Shown: positions 9,905 through 21,862, counted from the first letter of the stretch. The stretch: DNA of 64,000 nt from Prosopocoilus inquinatus (GCA_036172665.1 CM069875.1:10062001-10126000); one strand, 5' to 3'. Notes: generated by a model not told the origin, from the letters alone. Made by a program: numbers and translations.

Positions 9905-12253
9905 ATAACAAATTATGTACACGACGGAGAGCTACTGATGGATTTACAACAATATGAGGTGGCAGAGGAGTGTCGGTCACCCCTGATGATCACGACATCC
10001 AAGGGTTTGTTTAGGTACACCCGACTGCCTTTCGGAATAGCATAGCACCTAGTAAATTTTGGAAAATAATGTATGCTTTACTGAAGGGTTTAGAAGGAAC
10101 AGCGGTTATGATAGATGAAGTTTTAATCGGAGCTCACAATCTCGATGAATTGAAATTGTTAAAGTTCTTGAGAAATTTAAGGGTGCCGGTCTCACTGTGT
10201 CAATAACAAAATTACCTTAATTAGGAAAAACAACGTTGGAGCACTTCGGTTTCAAGATTGATGCAGCAGGTTTGACTTCGACTGATGAGAAGGTAAGAGC
10301 TGTTACAGAAGCACCTGAACCAAGGAACGTGAAGGAACTCAGTTTGAATTTTTTCTGGGATTCGTTAATTTGTTGGCAAAATTCTTACCTAATGTAGCTA
10401 GAATTTTGTCACCCTTTATACATAGATGGCTGAATAAAGGAACTCCATGGAATTGGAACAAAGAATGTTTTGATGCTCTCAATAAGATTAAGGTGATTGT
10501 TCACTATGACCCAAAATATCGTATTCGTTTAGCAGTTGATGGATCTGACTGCGGGTTGGAAACGGTTATCTACCAGTATTACCCTAATGGAGAAACACAT
10601 CCACTAGCTTTCGCAAGTAAAACACTTATTCAGGCTGAAAAGTCTTATTCTCAGTTGCACAAAAGGGAGCAGCTTTGATTTTCGCAATAGTAAAATTCCA
10701 TGTCTATCTGCTTGGTAGAAAATTTATTTTGCTTAATGATAATCGACCACTACTTTCGATTTTTGGACCAAAACTTAGTATTCCAGCTTGTACTACGAAT
10801 CGCCTCCAAAGATGGGCACCGATTATGTCAAATTACATTTATGATGTTGAATGAGTAAATTAAAAAAAAATGGCTGATTGGTTTTCCCGTGTGCCATTAC
10901 CAGATGGTCTTCGAGAGGCAAAAGACCCAGATTTACACATAAATTATATATTTGATATTAACACTGAGTTGCCTTTGGATTTCAACCAACTGCTTTCCGC
11001 AACTAAAAAAGATTCTACTCTTATGAAAGTAATCACTTATCTTAAGTTTATTTGGTCAGACACAGTCAACTCGAAACCATAACCTTTTTTCAAGAAAAAG
11101 TTCGAAGAGAAGGATATTCTACTTTGAGGGTACAGAATTGTTGTGTCTATGAACTTACGCAGAAAGGTGCTTAAGGAACTTCACGCTTCACATATGGGAA
11201 TCGTGAAGGTAAAATCACTTGCCAGATTATATGTATGGTGGCCCTAGCCAGACGAGGATATAGAAAATACAATCACATCTTGTGAAGTGTGTAAAACTAC
11301 CAAAGATAATCCTCCTAAGGCTGAACTTGTCCCATGGAAATGGTCAGAAAATCCGTAGCAACGCGTTCACATAGATTTCTCGGGTCTTCTGAATTGAAGA
11401 TATTATTTTGTAATAATGGATAATCATAGATCATAGATTGAGGTTTTCCCTACCACAGCAATGATATCTGCCATGACGATAAGATTACTCGGACAAGATT
11501 TTGCGAAGTTTGGTCTACCGGAAGTAATTGTATCGGACAGTTATTCTGCATTTGAAAGTAAAGAATTTAAAATTTTTTTGCATCATAATGGAATTGGACT
11601 TAAACATGGCGCACCTTTTTTGCCAAAAACCATTGGTGTAGCTGAAAATGTAGTAGGTATAATTAAACATTGCCTGAAAAAAGCATTAGTGGAATCAAGA
11701 TTTCCCGATATAGATGTCGCTTTGAAGAGGTTTTTGCTCGATTATCGTAATACACTTCATGTATCTACTGGTGTGGCACCAGCTAAAGTCTTTCTTGGTC
11801 GACAACTAAGGACTAGACTTGATCTTTTGAGACCGTCTACTGCTGTTTCTAAGGTCCGCAAATTGCAAGAAAAGCAAATAGAAAATTATCGGGGAGTTAA
11901 CGTGGATGAGTCAAAATACGAGGAAGGTCTTCGTTCGTAATTATAGAGACACCAAAGATTTCAGCATCCGTGGTGAAATGTCTCGGACTATTCGATGTCA
12001 AGTTTATGTGCCGTCTCTCAATATGACATGGACTCGTCATGTAGATCAAATCCAAGGCTCTTCTTCTCAGCGTACTTCAGTCATGACCGAAGACGAGAAA
12101 AATCAAAATCTGCAAGTCCAACGACTTCAACAATTTCTTCTTCACCGATTCAACGTGTTCCTCATTCTGAAACATTCAGAAACATTTCTCGCCTCCGAAT
12201 CAAAATGTGCGCCGCCCTCAACGAGAAAGAAGGCCGGTTCGCAGATTAATTGA
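9905..12253 (+). pseudogene. Ty3/gypsy-type pol relic (RT, RNase H, integrase)
   Basis: Domains follow the Ty3/gypsy order. RT is at 9918-10365: TTSKGLFRYTRLPFGIA, then the catalytic region reads MIDEVLIG where YIDDV is expected, so the second Asp is Glu. RNase H is at about 10370-10850: LAVDGSDCGLETVIYQ, HPLAFASKTL. A zinc-binding integrase N-terminus is near 11180-11310 (HASHMG...CEVCK). The integrase core covers 11360-11900: VHIDFSG, VSDSYSAFESKEF and a GVAENVVG segment with the third acidic residue. Stops and frameshifts separate almost every domain. No gag, LTR or primer site is visible next to it, so it is a truncated fossil. It resembles the K02A2.6-like gypsy group by general memory of motifs. 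Confidence 0.85.
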
Positions 12254-12268
12254 AGAATTTTATAATTG

Positions 12269-13377
12269 AAATTTGAAGTATCTTCAATAGTTTTGAAAGG
12301 TTCGCAAAAAAACCAAAAATTCTGATTTTCGTTTTTAATTTTTTCAGGACAAACTAATTGTACTAGGCATTTCTCACCAAGACATTATTCAAACACTCTT
12401 TTATGAGGAATTTGAATATGACATCCCCTTTTCAATAGTTTTCAAGATGGCGGAGAAATATTTGGCAACTTCATTTTTTCTTATGGACGCCATTTTGGAT
12501 TTTAACATTTTGAGATTAGATTTTTTTTTTCTTTACAACGATGTATCACACATGGTGGTCCAATATCAGATTTTTGCCAAAAATCCAATTTTTCATTTTT
12601 TGCGAAGAGTGCTTTGAAAAAACAAAATATTTGCAGCGTTATCCAGATCGGCAACAACCTGGTTTGAGGTATTTTTCTATGCTTGGGCGAATATGGTTGG
12701 TTTAAAGGGCGTAAACGAAAATATGGCAATAGGCCCAATGAATATGAGCAGGAAATTTAGAGGTAAAAATTTTACGTGATTACTAATACCAAAATCCGTC
12801 TGTCTCTTCAAGAGAAGTTGCAGCCCAGCTGAATTTGCCGTTATTATCTATTCTTATTGTGCATTTCGGGGATGTCATAATCTAATTCTCAATAAAAAGG
12901 TGTCTGCATATTGTCTCTTGCTTAAAAATCTCTAGTACGATTAGTTTAAAACAAACGTAAATGACAAGACTTGAAATAGGATCAAACTGTCAAACTTTTG
13001 TTCACAATAAAAGAACATTTTGTTTTTCCAAAGCACTCTTTGCAAAAAATGAAAAGTTGGAGTTTTGGCAAAAATGTGATATTGGACCAAATGTGTGATA
13101 CATCCTTGTAAAGAGGAAAAAAAAAACGTAAATCTCAAAATCTTAAAATCCAACATGGCGTCGATAAGAAAAAATGAAGACGCCAGGTGTTTCTCCGCAA
13201 TCTTGAAAATTATTGAAAAGGTGATGCCATATTCGAATTTTTCATAAAAAAGTGTCTGAATAATGTCTGGGTTAAAAATGCCTAGTACGATTAGTTTATG
13301 GTGAAATAATTAAAAACGAAAATAAGAAATTTTTGTTTTTTTGCGAAATTTTCCAAACCATTAGATATTTCAAATTT
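12269..13377. repeat. Large fold-back element, about 370-bp arms
   Basis: Left arm 12269-12640 and right arm about 13005-13377 are inverted copies starting AATTTGAARTATCT and sharing GTACTAGGCATTT, CAAGATGGCGGAG-like and CAAAGCACTC-like blocks. A third, partial right-arm-like piece lies at about 12860-12953 (CTAGTACGATTAGTTT), so the loop itself contains a duplication. Open frames at 12502-12738 and 12941-13156 are products of the symmetry. It abuts the gypsy relic. Confidence 0.8.
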
Positions 13378-13740
13378 CTTTTCTGATTATTATTCAGCAT
13401 GAAAATGTGCAACTTTGCCCTAATTTAACCACCTTTGTATCTCTTAAGATAAGCGAGATTCCTATAGTGGCACTCGAAAAACGGACAGCTGTATAGTACG
13501 CTTTGGAAAGGAGAAAGTTCTTCAGTTTACTTTTAAAACTTTTCAACATTTTTGGCAATTCATTTTTTCATAGACTTTGAATTTTTCTTAAACAATGCCT
13601 ACCATACCAAACAACGCATGGAGAGGGGAGGATGGCACTTTTGACCAGTTGCCTAACGATTGAAGGCTCATCTTTTACAGTCTTTTGTTCTTGTGTCAGA
13701 ATCGTGAAAACTTTTATGTTCAATATCATTGGAAGACTAA

Positions 13741-13925
13741 AGGCCGCATTACGCCCACCGAATGTTGGGCCGAGTCACTCGCTTTCTTACTCGGCCGAGA
13801 AACTGTTATTGGGGCAGATGAATACACGGGGAACAGGCCGAGTACTGACTGTACTGATCACATTAGCCGAACATTCGGCCGAATACACTCTCTCGGCCCA
13901 GTACTCGGCAGGTGTAATGCGGCCA
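13741..13925. mobile_element. Tourist-like MITE, 185 bp
   Basis: GGCCGCATTACRCC at both ends, continuing as GGGCCGAG with differences, and TAA flanks (13738-13740, 13926-13928). GC-rich compared with its surroundings. Non-coding. Confidence 0.8.
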
Positions 13926-13928
13926 TAA

Positions 13929-14633
13929 AATTAATACCCGATTTGAACTTTGAAAACGAATACCTAGTTCCCAAATTAATTCCATAAACAACTTTGTCAC
14001 GTAAAACAGATTTAAGCGCATTTCAAATTAATCTCATCAGATTTGTAGATTTATAATCAATCCGTTTCCATGTGATTGTTTATCTGCTCTAGGCAGATTA
14101 ATTCTAGTGTAATAATGTAAATGATAAATTACGAAATTAATTAAACTGACTTAGGCCGGGCTTTATAATAGAACTGAACTTTTATTCTGACATCTGATTG
14201 TTACTTTAATTTTAAATCCTAATTATAAGGATCATGACAAGTGGACTATTTGTTACGCTGAATAACGAACGTTCCGATAAATAAAACCGTCAGTCTTTCA
14301 GATCCACAATTTTGTTTTGTTAAAATAGGTATAAGATTAGCTGATTATTCATCTAGAGTATTTCTAAATATCTTTAATTCTATCTGTTGGTGAATGTGGT
14401 ATGAGTGAAGACCGACTAATTTCTCAAAAATCGAAAATATTCTTAAAATTGTAATTACACCAAGCAGAACTTAATTCCACACTCTTAAAATAAAATTCAA
14501 AAATTTCTAATTGATCACACCCCTTGTATCCTCAATCCTGGAACACACTATATAAATATTAAAGTATTCAAGTATTGGTGTCTCATGGAATAAATAAACG
14601 GCTTTGCGTATCATTTACATTTTGCCGGACCAA
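13929..14633. other. AT-rich stretch, nothing recognised
   Basis: No ORF, repeat or RNA signal that I can support. Confidence 0.45.
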
Positions 14634-14780
14634 GGGGCGTATTCTGTAACTTTTTAACGGACTGTTAAAATTTAGAGGTCCTTTAAAATTTAAAATACAC
14701 TTCCATGATTGGCTGTTACCATAGTAACAAAATTTAACACCCCTTTAAATGTAACGGTTTTGATACAGAATAGACCACCA
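14634..14780. repeat. Short MITE with TATTCTGTA termini
   Basis: Left end GGGGCGTATTCTGTAAC, right end read inward GGTCTATTCTGTATC. The interior (CTGTTAAAATTTAGAG, ATTGGCTGTT, AGTAACAAAATTT) is shared with the relic at about 3010-3145. No clear target duplication. Confidence 0.65.
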
Positions 14781-16980
14781 AACCCCAGTTATTCCGTTAA
14801 TAGTTGCGTTCAGGTATAACTAAGGGTCGGACATTCCTAGGATATCTGGTAAAAATTAGTATAAAGATAAACACAGCAGCGGCGTACAGTGTTCCAGAAT
14901 GGAATTCTAGCGCGACAAAATAAAAAAAATTGAAACATTTGAATAAACATCAAAATAAAAAAATATTTTTATTAATGTTCTTCCATGTTTCTTTTATTTG
15001 TTTCGTAACCTTTTTTTTATATAAGGCCTCTGTAGCGCTGTCAAATCGCGCATGAACATTTCAGGTATCAAACGTGATTGAAAATGTAATAAGTTAAACA
15101 TAAGTCTGACAATATTTTAGAAGGTTTTATTGGGTAAGTTTGGTGAGATCTTATTACTTTACTTTTTCTTATATATTTCCATTTATGATCAATCGGATCT
15201 GAAGGTTTATTTATTTATTTTTTTTAATTCAAATAAAAGTATATTAAATATCTGCATTTTAAACTTTGAAAGACAAGAACTAAAAAAGAGATCAAATGAG
15301 ATGTTTTTGCGAGTTATGTAATTGTAGTTAGTAATTTATTTTAAAATAATTTTGTCCAACCAAGTGCTACTTTTTGCTACTTTGTAAAATTTCTTTAAAA
15401 TACGCTCTTGATTTGGCTCTGAATATGAGTAAATATGAAAATGTCTTAAGCAGTGTGTCCATGGTTTGAGTTGATAAGAGGAAAGACATATTTTATAGAA
15501 TTCTATTTGCCTAGAAATCTCTAGAAAAACTAAAAGTTTTTTAGATTTCCTTAAAAAGGATTAGAATTTAAAAGAATGCGGTATTAGCAAAAATATGTGA
15601 ATAATATGATTTTAGTGAAATAATTCAAATTCCTTGATCAACTTAAGATTTTTCAAAACAATTCGTATTTTAAGCTAATAAACTAAATTAATAGTTTTTA
15701 TTTAATTACTTTATAGCGCATTTACAGGGTGAGCCAATACTCCATATTCCATAGATAATGTCTTTGTTAATGCAGATTTTTAAAATCTGTTTTTGCTGTT
15801 ACTTGCGTGTGATGATATATGCATGATTTAAAAATTAGTTACAATTGCACAGGGTGTTTCGTATAATATAAAATTTATATACCAAATTTTGATAAACATC
15901 TAGTGTGGAAAACACCAAAAGGCGAATCGAAATAAACTATAATGTACAGGATATGCTATTGGCTGTCTCACACAAAACAATTCAATTTTAACTAGTTTTA
16001 AATCATGTACATTAGCCGCCAAAAAATCTGGAACGACTCTCTACATGCATTTTTCAAACCGGAAGTCGTACGGCGGTCTGTGCTATGTCGGAAAATTCAA
16101 CTTTTTATTTAATTTATATATTATAAATTTTTTTAGAAAAGTGAATACCAAGCGTGGACATCCTGTATTGAATATTAAACGTGGGTTTATTAGAATTGTT
16201 TTCTTGTCTTCATCTCTACTAACACCTGCCAATCGTTGTACAGGTTTTTTATTAATATCTTGCAGATAAATTTAGGTTTTCTTGTAAGGTAACATAATCG
16301 CTCTAAAGTTAGGCAAAAATCCTTATAGAAGTAATTGTATTGTGATACTATCATACGATTTCTATAGAGAATGTAGTTAAAAAGATACTGTTTTGTTATT
16401 TTCATCATTTTGGAAACTTAGATATAAAAAAATAATTTTGTCACGCTAAAATTCCATTTTGGATCACTGTGCGGCGTAGATTTCAACGTCGCCGCTGAAC
16501 GGCTTTTATGACCGAGGCACTCTCATCCTCGCGCTCATTGCATCAGAAGCAACCGTTTGATATAAATTACGTGTGTAATATAATTGCCTTTATAGTTTCT
16601 TTCAAAATAATAATTATGAAAACATTATAATTCTTTAATGTAACTTTTAAAAAAGACTCGCATAATACATTTAATTCATGTCCATTACAGCGCCGTCACT
16701 GCAAAAAGAATGCGAGTTTATTTCGGAATGAATCGGTTATGTAAACAAGTTTTGCCACACAGACTTCTCGGACTTCGGACTGGTTTATTGTTTTGTTTTC
16801 ACAGGGTACACGCGTTAAAGATTAGAACTTTTTCCAACTATGATCGCTTCAGCATATTAGTAGTTCCTCGTATATTTAATGAAACCTTTCGCCTAAAATG
16901 CGCCTAGGCCTGGGTATAACACAGGAACCGAGTTACTGATTCAGCAATGTTATTGAACGAACATGTCTTCAAGGCCCAAG
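14781..16980. other. AT-rich stretch with ACAGGGTG-type element relics
   Basis: TACAGGGTGAGCC (about 15725) faces ACATCCTGTATTG (about 16160), and GCACAGGGTGTTTCG lies at about 15850, suggesting one or two decayed TA-type non-autonomous elements. The rest has no signal I can name. Confidence 0.4.
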
Positions 16981-17142
16981 AGGGGGCCATACATTGCGGT
17001 TTTGTTCGACGAATAAGTCTGTTCAATCAAAAACAAAAAACTGAGGTGTTCCGACAAATTTGCAATCACACACTTCAGTTTTGCTTCGTTTTTGATCGAA
17101 CAGATTTGTTCGTCGAACAAAACCGCAATGTATGGCCCCCTT
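16981..17142. mobile_element. MITE with 70-bp inverted repeats
   Basis: GGGGGCCATACATTGCGGTT starts both ends, and similarity continues through TTCGACGAA and GATCAAAAACGAA. AAG flanks each side (16978-16980, 17143-17145). The open frame over it is a by-product. Confidence 0.8.
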
Positions 17143-17395
17143 AAGTTCCAACCGCTGACATTTTCACATTACGTCAAGTTGCTCTTTTAGGAACACCAGT
17201 TTTTCAAGCGACTTTTAACTTTGAGCTCCGTTTTATTCCAATAGAAACAATTGTCCTTACAATTATTACCATGGCAATAAAACGAAGCTTGAAATTAAAC
17301 TATAGTGGAAAGACCGGGTCTTAAGGGTGCCCCTACAAGGCCTTACAGAGTAACAAATAAAAACAACATTGAAATTATCACAGAAACACAGAGGC

Positions 17396-17427
17396 AGAGG
17401 AATTTGGGTTGAAACCCAAATTCCTCT
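17396..17427. repeat. Perfect hairpin, 15-bp arms, GA spacer
   Basis: AGAGGAATTTGGGTT, then GA, then its exact complement. It lies 9 bp before a second, longer perfect hairpin with the same GA spacer. Confidence 0.9.
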
Positions 17428-17436
17428 CCTCCCCCA

Positions 17437-17538
17437 GTTAGTAGTTGCTTGTGATAGTACTTTTCATAAACAGAATAAACTTTAATGAATTAAAGTTTAT
17501 TCTGTTTATGAAAAGTACTATCACAAGCAACTACTAAC
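17437..17538. repeat. Perfect hairpin, 50-bp arms, GA spacer
   Basis: Arm 17437-17486 (starting GTTAGTAGTTGCTTGTGATA) is matched base for base by 17489-17538 across a 2-base GA spacer. No mismatch is seen over 50 bp, so it formed recently or is a library or assembly artefact. No terminal duplication or MITE-like ends. Confidence 0.92.
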
Positions 17539-18326
17539 TAAAAAGGAAATTATGTAGACGATATCTGCTCAGTCAATAAAATTTAACTGAAATTCTCCTC
17601 AGATCCATTTTATTTTCTTGCTTAATTTGAGACTATTTTTTGTCTCGGCATTCTATATAATTTGGACGCTTTTCTCCACCGCTAACTCTATTCATTTTAT
17701 CAAATTATCCCAGTAGCGTAAACGTGCGAACCATGAACGTAGTACTACTACTTCATTACGAATAACCGTCGGTTTAATTTAACCACTTAAGCATTTTAAA
17801 ATCGGTACGGCGCTGCGGACTTTTATTCAATTAAATTTTATTACCCCAGGAATTCAACTGAATTTACGAAGAGGTTATGTCGGCTAACGAAATTAGCACA
17901 GCTTACATAATTTAAATTTACGCAATTAAGTAGTGTCGTTTCGTTGACACATAATAATTTGCGTCTGTCGTACGTAATTATTTAAAACACGCAAACACGT
18001 TAGCAAAGACTGTGATTTTGTTTACGTATTTTGATTTATATACAGTGTTTTTTTAATTGTGGCGAGAGGGATTTACATGGTAAAAATTTTGTCTCATGTT
18101 AACTTATGTTGTGCTGAAAATTTTAAGCAAGTTTTAGTCTCTAATAATCAACTACACAATTTGTTATAAAATACACATTACCAGAACAAAATATGCGTTA
18201 TTGATTAAATTATTAACGAATAAATACGAATCGAGTAGGTCCAAGTCAAACATTAATTCGTCACGTAGACATTTAATAGCGCTTTCGATTGGGGTGCACT
18301 ATGTGTCCATGAGGTTAAAACGAGAT

Positions 18327-20382
18327 CGCCTCCACAAACACCGAGGTATACCTGGAAGTCATGAACTACTGCCTAAACAGAGGATTTTTTCCGGAAAGCT
18401 GGAAAGAAGCGAGGCTTGTGTTGGTGGAAAAACCAAAGAAAGAAGGAGATGTAGATATAACATACAGGCCGATATGCCTGCTAAACGTCGCAGACAAATT
18501 ACTTGAAACGCTTATCAAAGCTAGACTGACTGAAGACCTGCACCAGAAAGAAGTGCTCCACAGGAATATACACTGATTCCGAGCAGGTAGATCAACGCTG
18601 AATGCTCTGGGTAAAGTTACCGAACTGACTGAGGAGATCAACAAACTGGCTGCGAAAAATCGGCACCACTGCGTGATGATTGCACTGGACGTCCAGAATG
18701 CTTTCAATACAGCACCATGGGCAGGGATAATGGAGGCAGTAGAAAGGTACGGGATTCAACCATACATGTCCCGCATGATCCGTTCATATCTAGCAGACAG
18801 AGTCATTATAACGCAAGCAGATACCCGAAGAGAAATTACGTGTGGAGTACCGCAGGGCTCCGTGCTGGGTCCAACACTGTGGAACATCTTGTATAATGAG
18901 GTGCTTGAACTGGAACTGGGTCCTGAAACCACCTTAATTGCGTACGCAGACGACCTTGCAATTGTAGTCAGCGCAAAAACGCCTCAAATGCTGGAGCAGA
19001 GATCCCTGCTTGCCATGTCAAGAGTCAAAACTGTCCTAGAACGAAAGGGATTAAAACTGGCATCACATAAAACTGAAATGGTCATCCTGGCCGGGAAAAG
19101 GTGCTTAAGACAATTGACTCTGGGCGTGGAAGAGAGATAACTAGTAAGCAGGAAGTCAAATATTTGGGAATCTACATCGATAAGGGTGCAAGAATGACGA
19201 CACACGTCAAAAAAACATATGAGAAAGCCTACAAGGCGTACACTGCGATTGCAAGATTAATGCCAAACGTGGGTGGATCGCGGGCAAAGAAAAGAAAAGT
19301 GCTGGCGTCGGTCGTATCATCCATCGTCCTATACGCAGCACCGATTTGGGCGCGGGCCCTGAAGTACAAACACTACGAAGACCTGCTGGAAAAACTAAAT
19401 AGGAAGGTGGTGATCAGGATAACGTCGGCGTATAGAACGGTTCCGACCGAGGCTATACTGGTGATCGCAGCTCTACCGCCGATTGCACTGAAGGTGCAAG
19501 AGAGAGTTAAAGTGCATAAAGAAGGACACCTAGTGAAGGCTGTATAGGAACTGGCAGTCTAGATGGAACGAGTACTCAGGTTGGGCCAAAGTATTCATCA
19601 ACGACCTAGAGATCTGGTGTACCAGGAGAAGACCCGAAACAGATTACTTCATGCCTCAAGCATTAACGGGCCACGGTGCTTTCGGAAGCTATTTGAAGAA
19701 AATCAAGAAGGCTGAGACGGCTCAATGCTGGTTCTGCATAGAAGATACTCCAGAACACACGCTTTTTGTCTGTAGAAGATGGGAGGACATAAGGAGGAGA
19801 GCTTCCGAGGAATGCGGTATGCGAATAACGAAGAACAACATAACGCACCTAATGGAGGAAAGTGTGGCTGGATGTAACAAGATTGCCAGCATGCTTAAGC
19901 AAATCATGAGAGCCAAATGCGGAGAGCAAATCAGGAGAGGCAGTGAGTTATGACGGACGAATTGTACACAAAAGGTAGAAACGGAACGAAGGGAAAGGAG
20001 AGAAGTGGATAGGACTGAGGGCTGTGGATTGAAGAGGAAGAAGAAGGAAGAGGATCAAGCAAAGGAAGAGGAATGAAGTGGATGAAATGAGGTACGGTAC
20101 GGATAAGGCGGAAAAGGAAGGATTTAACACAGAAGAGGTTGGCATTGGAGAATGGCAGGAATGAAGGAGTAGAGGTTGACATTGGCGACGGGTGACGACA
20201 GGTGCGGCGGATGTAATGCCAAGACGCGGTTCCTCCCGCACAGAGTGTACAACAGAGGAAAGGGTTTAGTTGGTAGGCGCCTGAGTGGGTGTACTGACAC
20301 TGTCTCAAGTGAATCCAACACTATGTACGCCATTGAACCTAGGCGGCATAGTCTATGAAGATTCCTAAACCTCTTAAAAAAA
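18327..20382 (+). mobile_element. 5'-truncated R1-like non-LTR retrotransposon with TSD
   Basis: Flanked by a 15-bp target duplication with one mismatch, AGGTTAAAACGAGAT (18312-18326) and AGGTTAAAACGGGAT (20383-20397), and ending in a short A run, the signature of target-primed reverse transcription. The 5' part (ORF1 and endonuclease) is missing. The 3' untranslated part (19960-20370) begins with a strongly purine-rich segment (about 19975-20115). Confidence 0.88.
18350..19953 (+). pseudogene. R1-clade-like reverse transcriptase, truncated and frameshifted
   Basis: RT fingers and palm start near 18360 (NRGFFPESWKEARLVLVEKP, YRPICLLNVADKLLE). A TGA at about 18574 interrupts before FRAGRSTLNAL. 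The palm follows with MIALDVQNAFNTAPW (catalytic Asp), GVPQGSVLGPTLWNILYN and the catalytic AYADDLAIVV near 18940-18970. A frameshift near 19100 leads into KQEVKYLGIYID and the thumb. Another break near 19545 precedes LTGHGAFGSYLKKI and a C-terminal CWFCIEDTPEHTLFVC cysteine-histidine motif typical of R1, TRAS and related LINEs. It would reverse-transcribe its own RNA at nicked DNA. Catalytic residues remain but the frame is broken. Confidence 0.85.
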
Positions 20383-20939
20383 AGGTTAAAACGGGATGAA
20401 AATACACTCAGTGCACATAGTGCATGCCAATCGAAAACGCTATTAGACAACAGTGAATAGTTTCTTTCTTACGTTAACCTATTCGATTAATATTAGTTCA
20501 TTAAAATTTCAACTGTTAATTTGTTTAATGTTTAAAATAACACTGTTCAACACTAAAATTGTTTCTGAAATGAAAATAGCCAAATCATAACTACTTTGCG
20601 TTGTTAAACACCAATATGACTGTAAAATACTTTTTTTAGCTCTCGTTTCGAAGATAAAGTTCCCTTCTTTAACTAGAAATACAGAAATACAGAAATTGGG
20701 AGTTCTTTTCGCTTATATAACCATGGGAATGAGTAAAAGTGAAACAGTCACTAAATCCTAGATCCAGTAGGTTAAAAAAACATCCACTTTATCTGTAATA
20801 TATCTGACGTTTAAATAAAAAAAAAATCATATACTTTTTTCTGTGATATTCATGTGTAGGCATTAACTAATTTCAATGTATATCTAACAATAAATGAAGA
20901 GAAATGAATTTATACAATTTATTCGCAATTAATTAATTA

Positions 20940-21295
20940 GGTCAAAAAGCGATAGTAAGATGTCGCTATTTTATATGTTCATCATTCTTACATCGCAATT
21001 GCGAATAAATTGGGCAAGTCGTTTTTGGTCTGCAGTGGGAATGTCGAGCTACGTTTCTGCTGAAGAAGCCCCAAGCAGGGCTGAAACAGCTGTCCAGAGG
21101 CTGCTCGAGGTTCTCACTGCAATCAAAAACGATTTGCACAAAATTTTTCTAAACTCTTTCATTATGCTTTGACAGCAAGCATGGCCGCCTTGCATGGGGG
21201 ACTCATTAGGAGCAAATCCCGCTTCAATTTGTCTATCCTACTGCAATGTTAGGTCAAAAAGCGATAGTAAGATGTCGCTATTTTATATGTTCATT
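20940..21295 (+). repeat. 312-bp ribozyme repeat, copy a (1.1 tandem units)
   Basis: One full unit and the start of a second: AGGTCAAAAAGCGATAGTAA recurs at about 20940 and 21251, a period of 312 bp. A short inverted scrap (CAATTTATTCGCAATT, about 20918) lies just before it. The unit contains a hammerhead ribozyme. Frames such as MGDSLGANPAS... recur wherever the repeat occurs and are not taken as protein. Confidence 0.88.
21019..21132 (+). ncRNA. Hammerhead ribozyme, copy a
   Basis: Core CTGAAGA (21060-21066), helix II AGCCC/GGGCT with loop CAAGCA, GAAA (21083-21086), then the self-complementary helix III ACAGCTGT ending in GTC; predicted cleavage after 21094. Helix I is open at both ends (type I): TTTCTG pairs with CAGAGG next to the core, TCGAG with CTCGA further out, and TCGTTTTTG with CAAAAACGA at the base. 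The very short helix III fits the natural hammerheads that work best as RNA dimers. Confidence 0.88.
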
Positions 21296-21657
21296 AATAA
21301 TATTCTTCGAAATTTTCGACCACTTGTTAAATTTCTGCAAATTTTACATAAAATTATTTCCATCACTTTTAATTGCGCACGTGCATATAATACAATATGT
21401 AATTGTTTATTTGTAGATCTTCAAATCATTATTATTGTTCTGAACTAATATGTTATATTTCTAAATTAGTAGATTTTTGTCTTGTGTTTTAGTAAATTTT
21501 ATTCAACATGCTATTTATTATAAGAAGATGCATAATTCTTCCTTGGAATTTATTGAAAGCTGGAAAGGTATTTACTTTAAAAAAATTATTTTAATTAATA
21601 GCAATGCCTTTCAAATTATAAACCTAATAAATATAAATAAATTTTTGAAGAAGAAAA

Positions 21658-21862
21658 AACGATTTGCAACGATTTTTTTAAAACTTAGGCTTTGACAGCA
21701 AGCATGGCCGCTTTGTATGGGATGACTTACTATCAATGTGTCAATCCTAAAGCAATGTCAGGTCAAAAAGCGATCGTAGGATGTCGCTGTTTAAGCTATT
21801 CATTACTATTACATCGCAATTGCGAATATCCTTGGACAAGTCATTTTGGTTTGCAGTGGATA
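21658..21862 (+). repeat. 312-bp ribozyme repeat, copy b (diverged, no ribozyme)
   Basis: Contains the AAACGATTTGCAACG, GACAGCAAGCATGGCCGC and GGTCAAAAAGCGAT segments of the unit and ends in TTTTGGTTTGCAGTGG. It is more diverged than copies a, e and g, and the hammerhead part is absent. Confidence 0.75.

Larger units (their letters stand above)
18273..20445. mobile_element. MITE split by a LINE
   Basis: Left piece 18273-18326 begins TTAATAGCGCTTTCGATTGG; right piece 20383-20445, read inward, begins TCTAATAGCGTTTTCGATTG, with GTGCACTATGTG-like continuations on both. The two pieces are the ends of one short inverted-repeat element, separated by the R1-like LINE. Confidence 0.7.

Noticed and set aside
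12502..13156. Two similar minus-strand ORFs as a gene pair
   Set aside because: They are produced by the inverted arms of the fold-back element.
19931..20450. Minus-strand proline/serine-rich ORFs
   Set aside because: They are the antisense of the purine-rich 3' untranslated part of the LINE.
20960..21448. Recurring frame MGDSLGANPAS.../RSKSDSKMSLFYMF as a conserved protein
   Set aside because: It appears wherever the 312-bp repeat occurs, in either orientation, and breaks with repeat edges. Conservation follows the RNA repeat, not a codon pattern.
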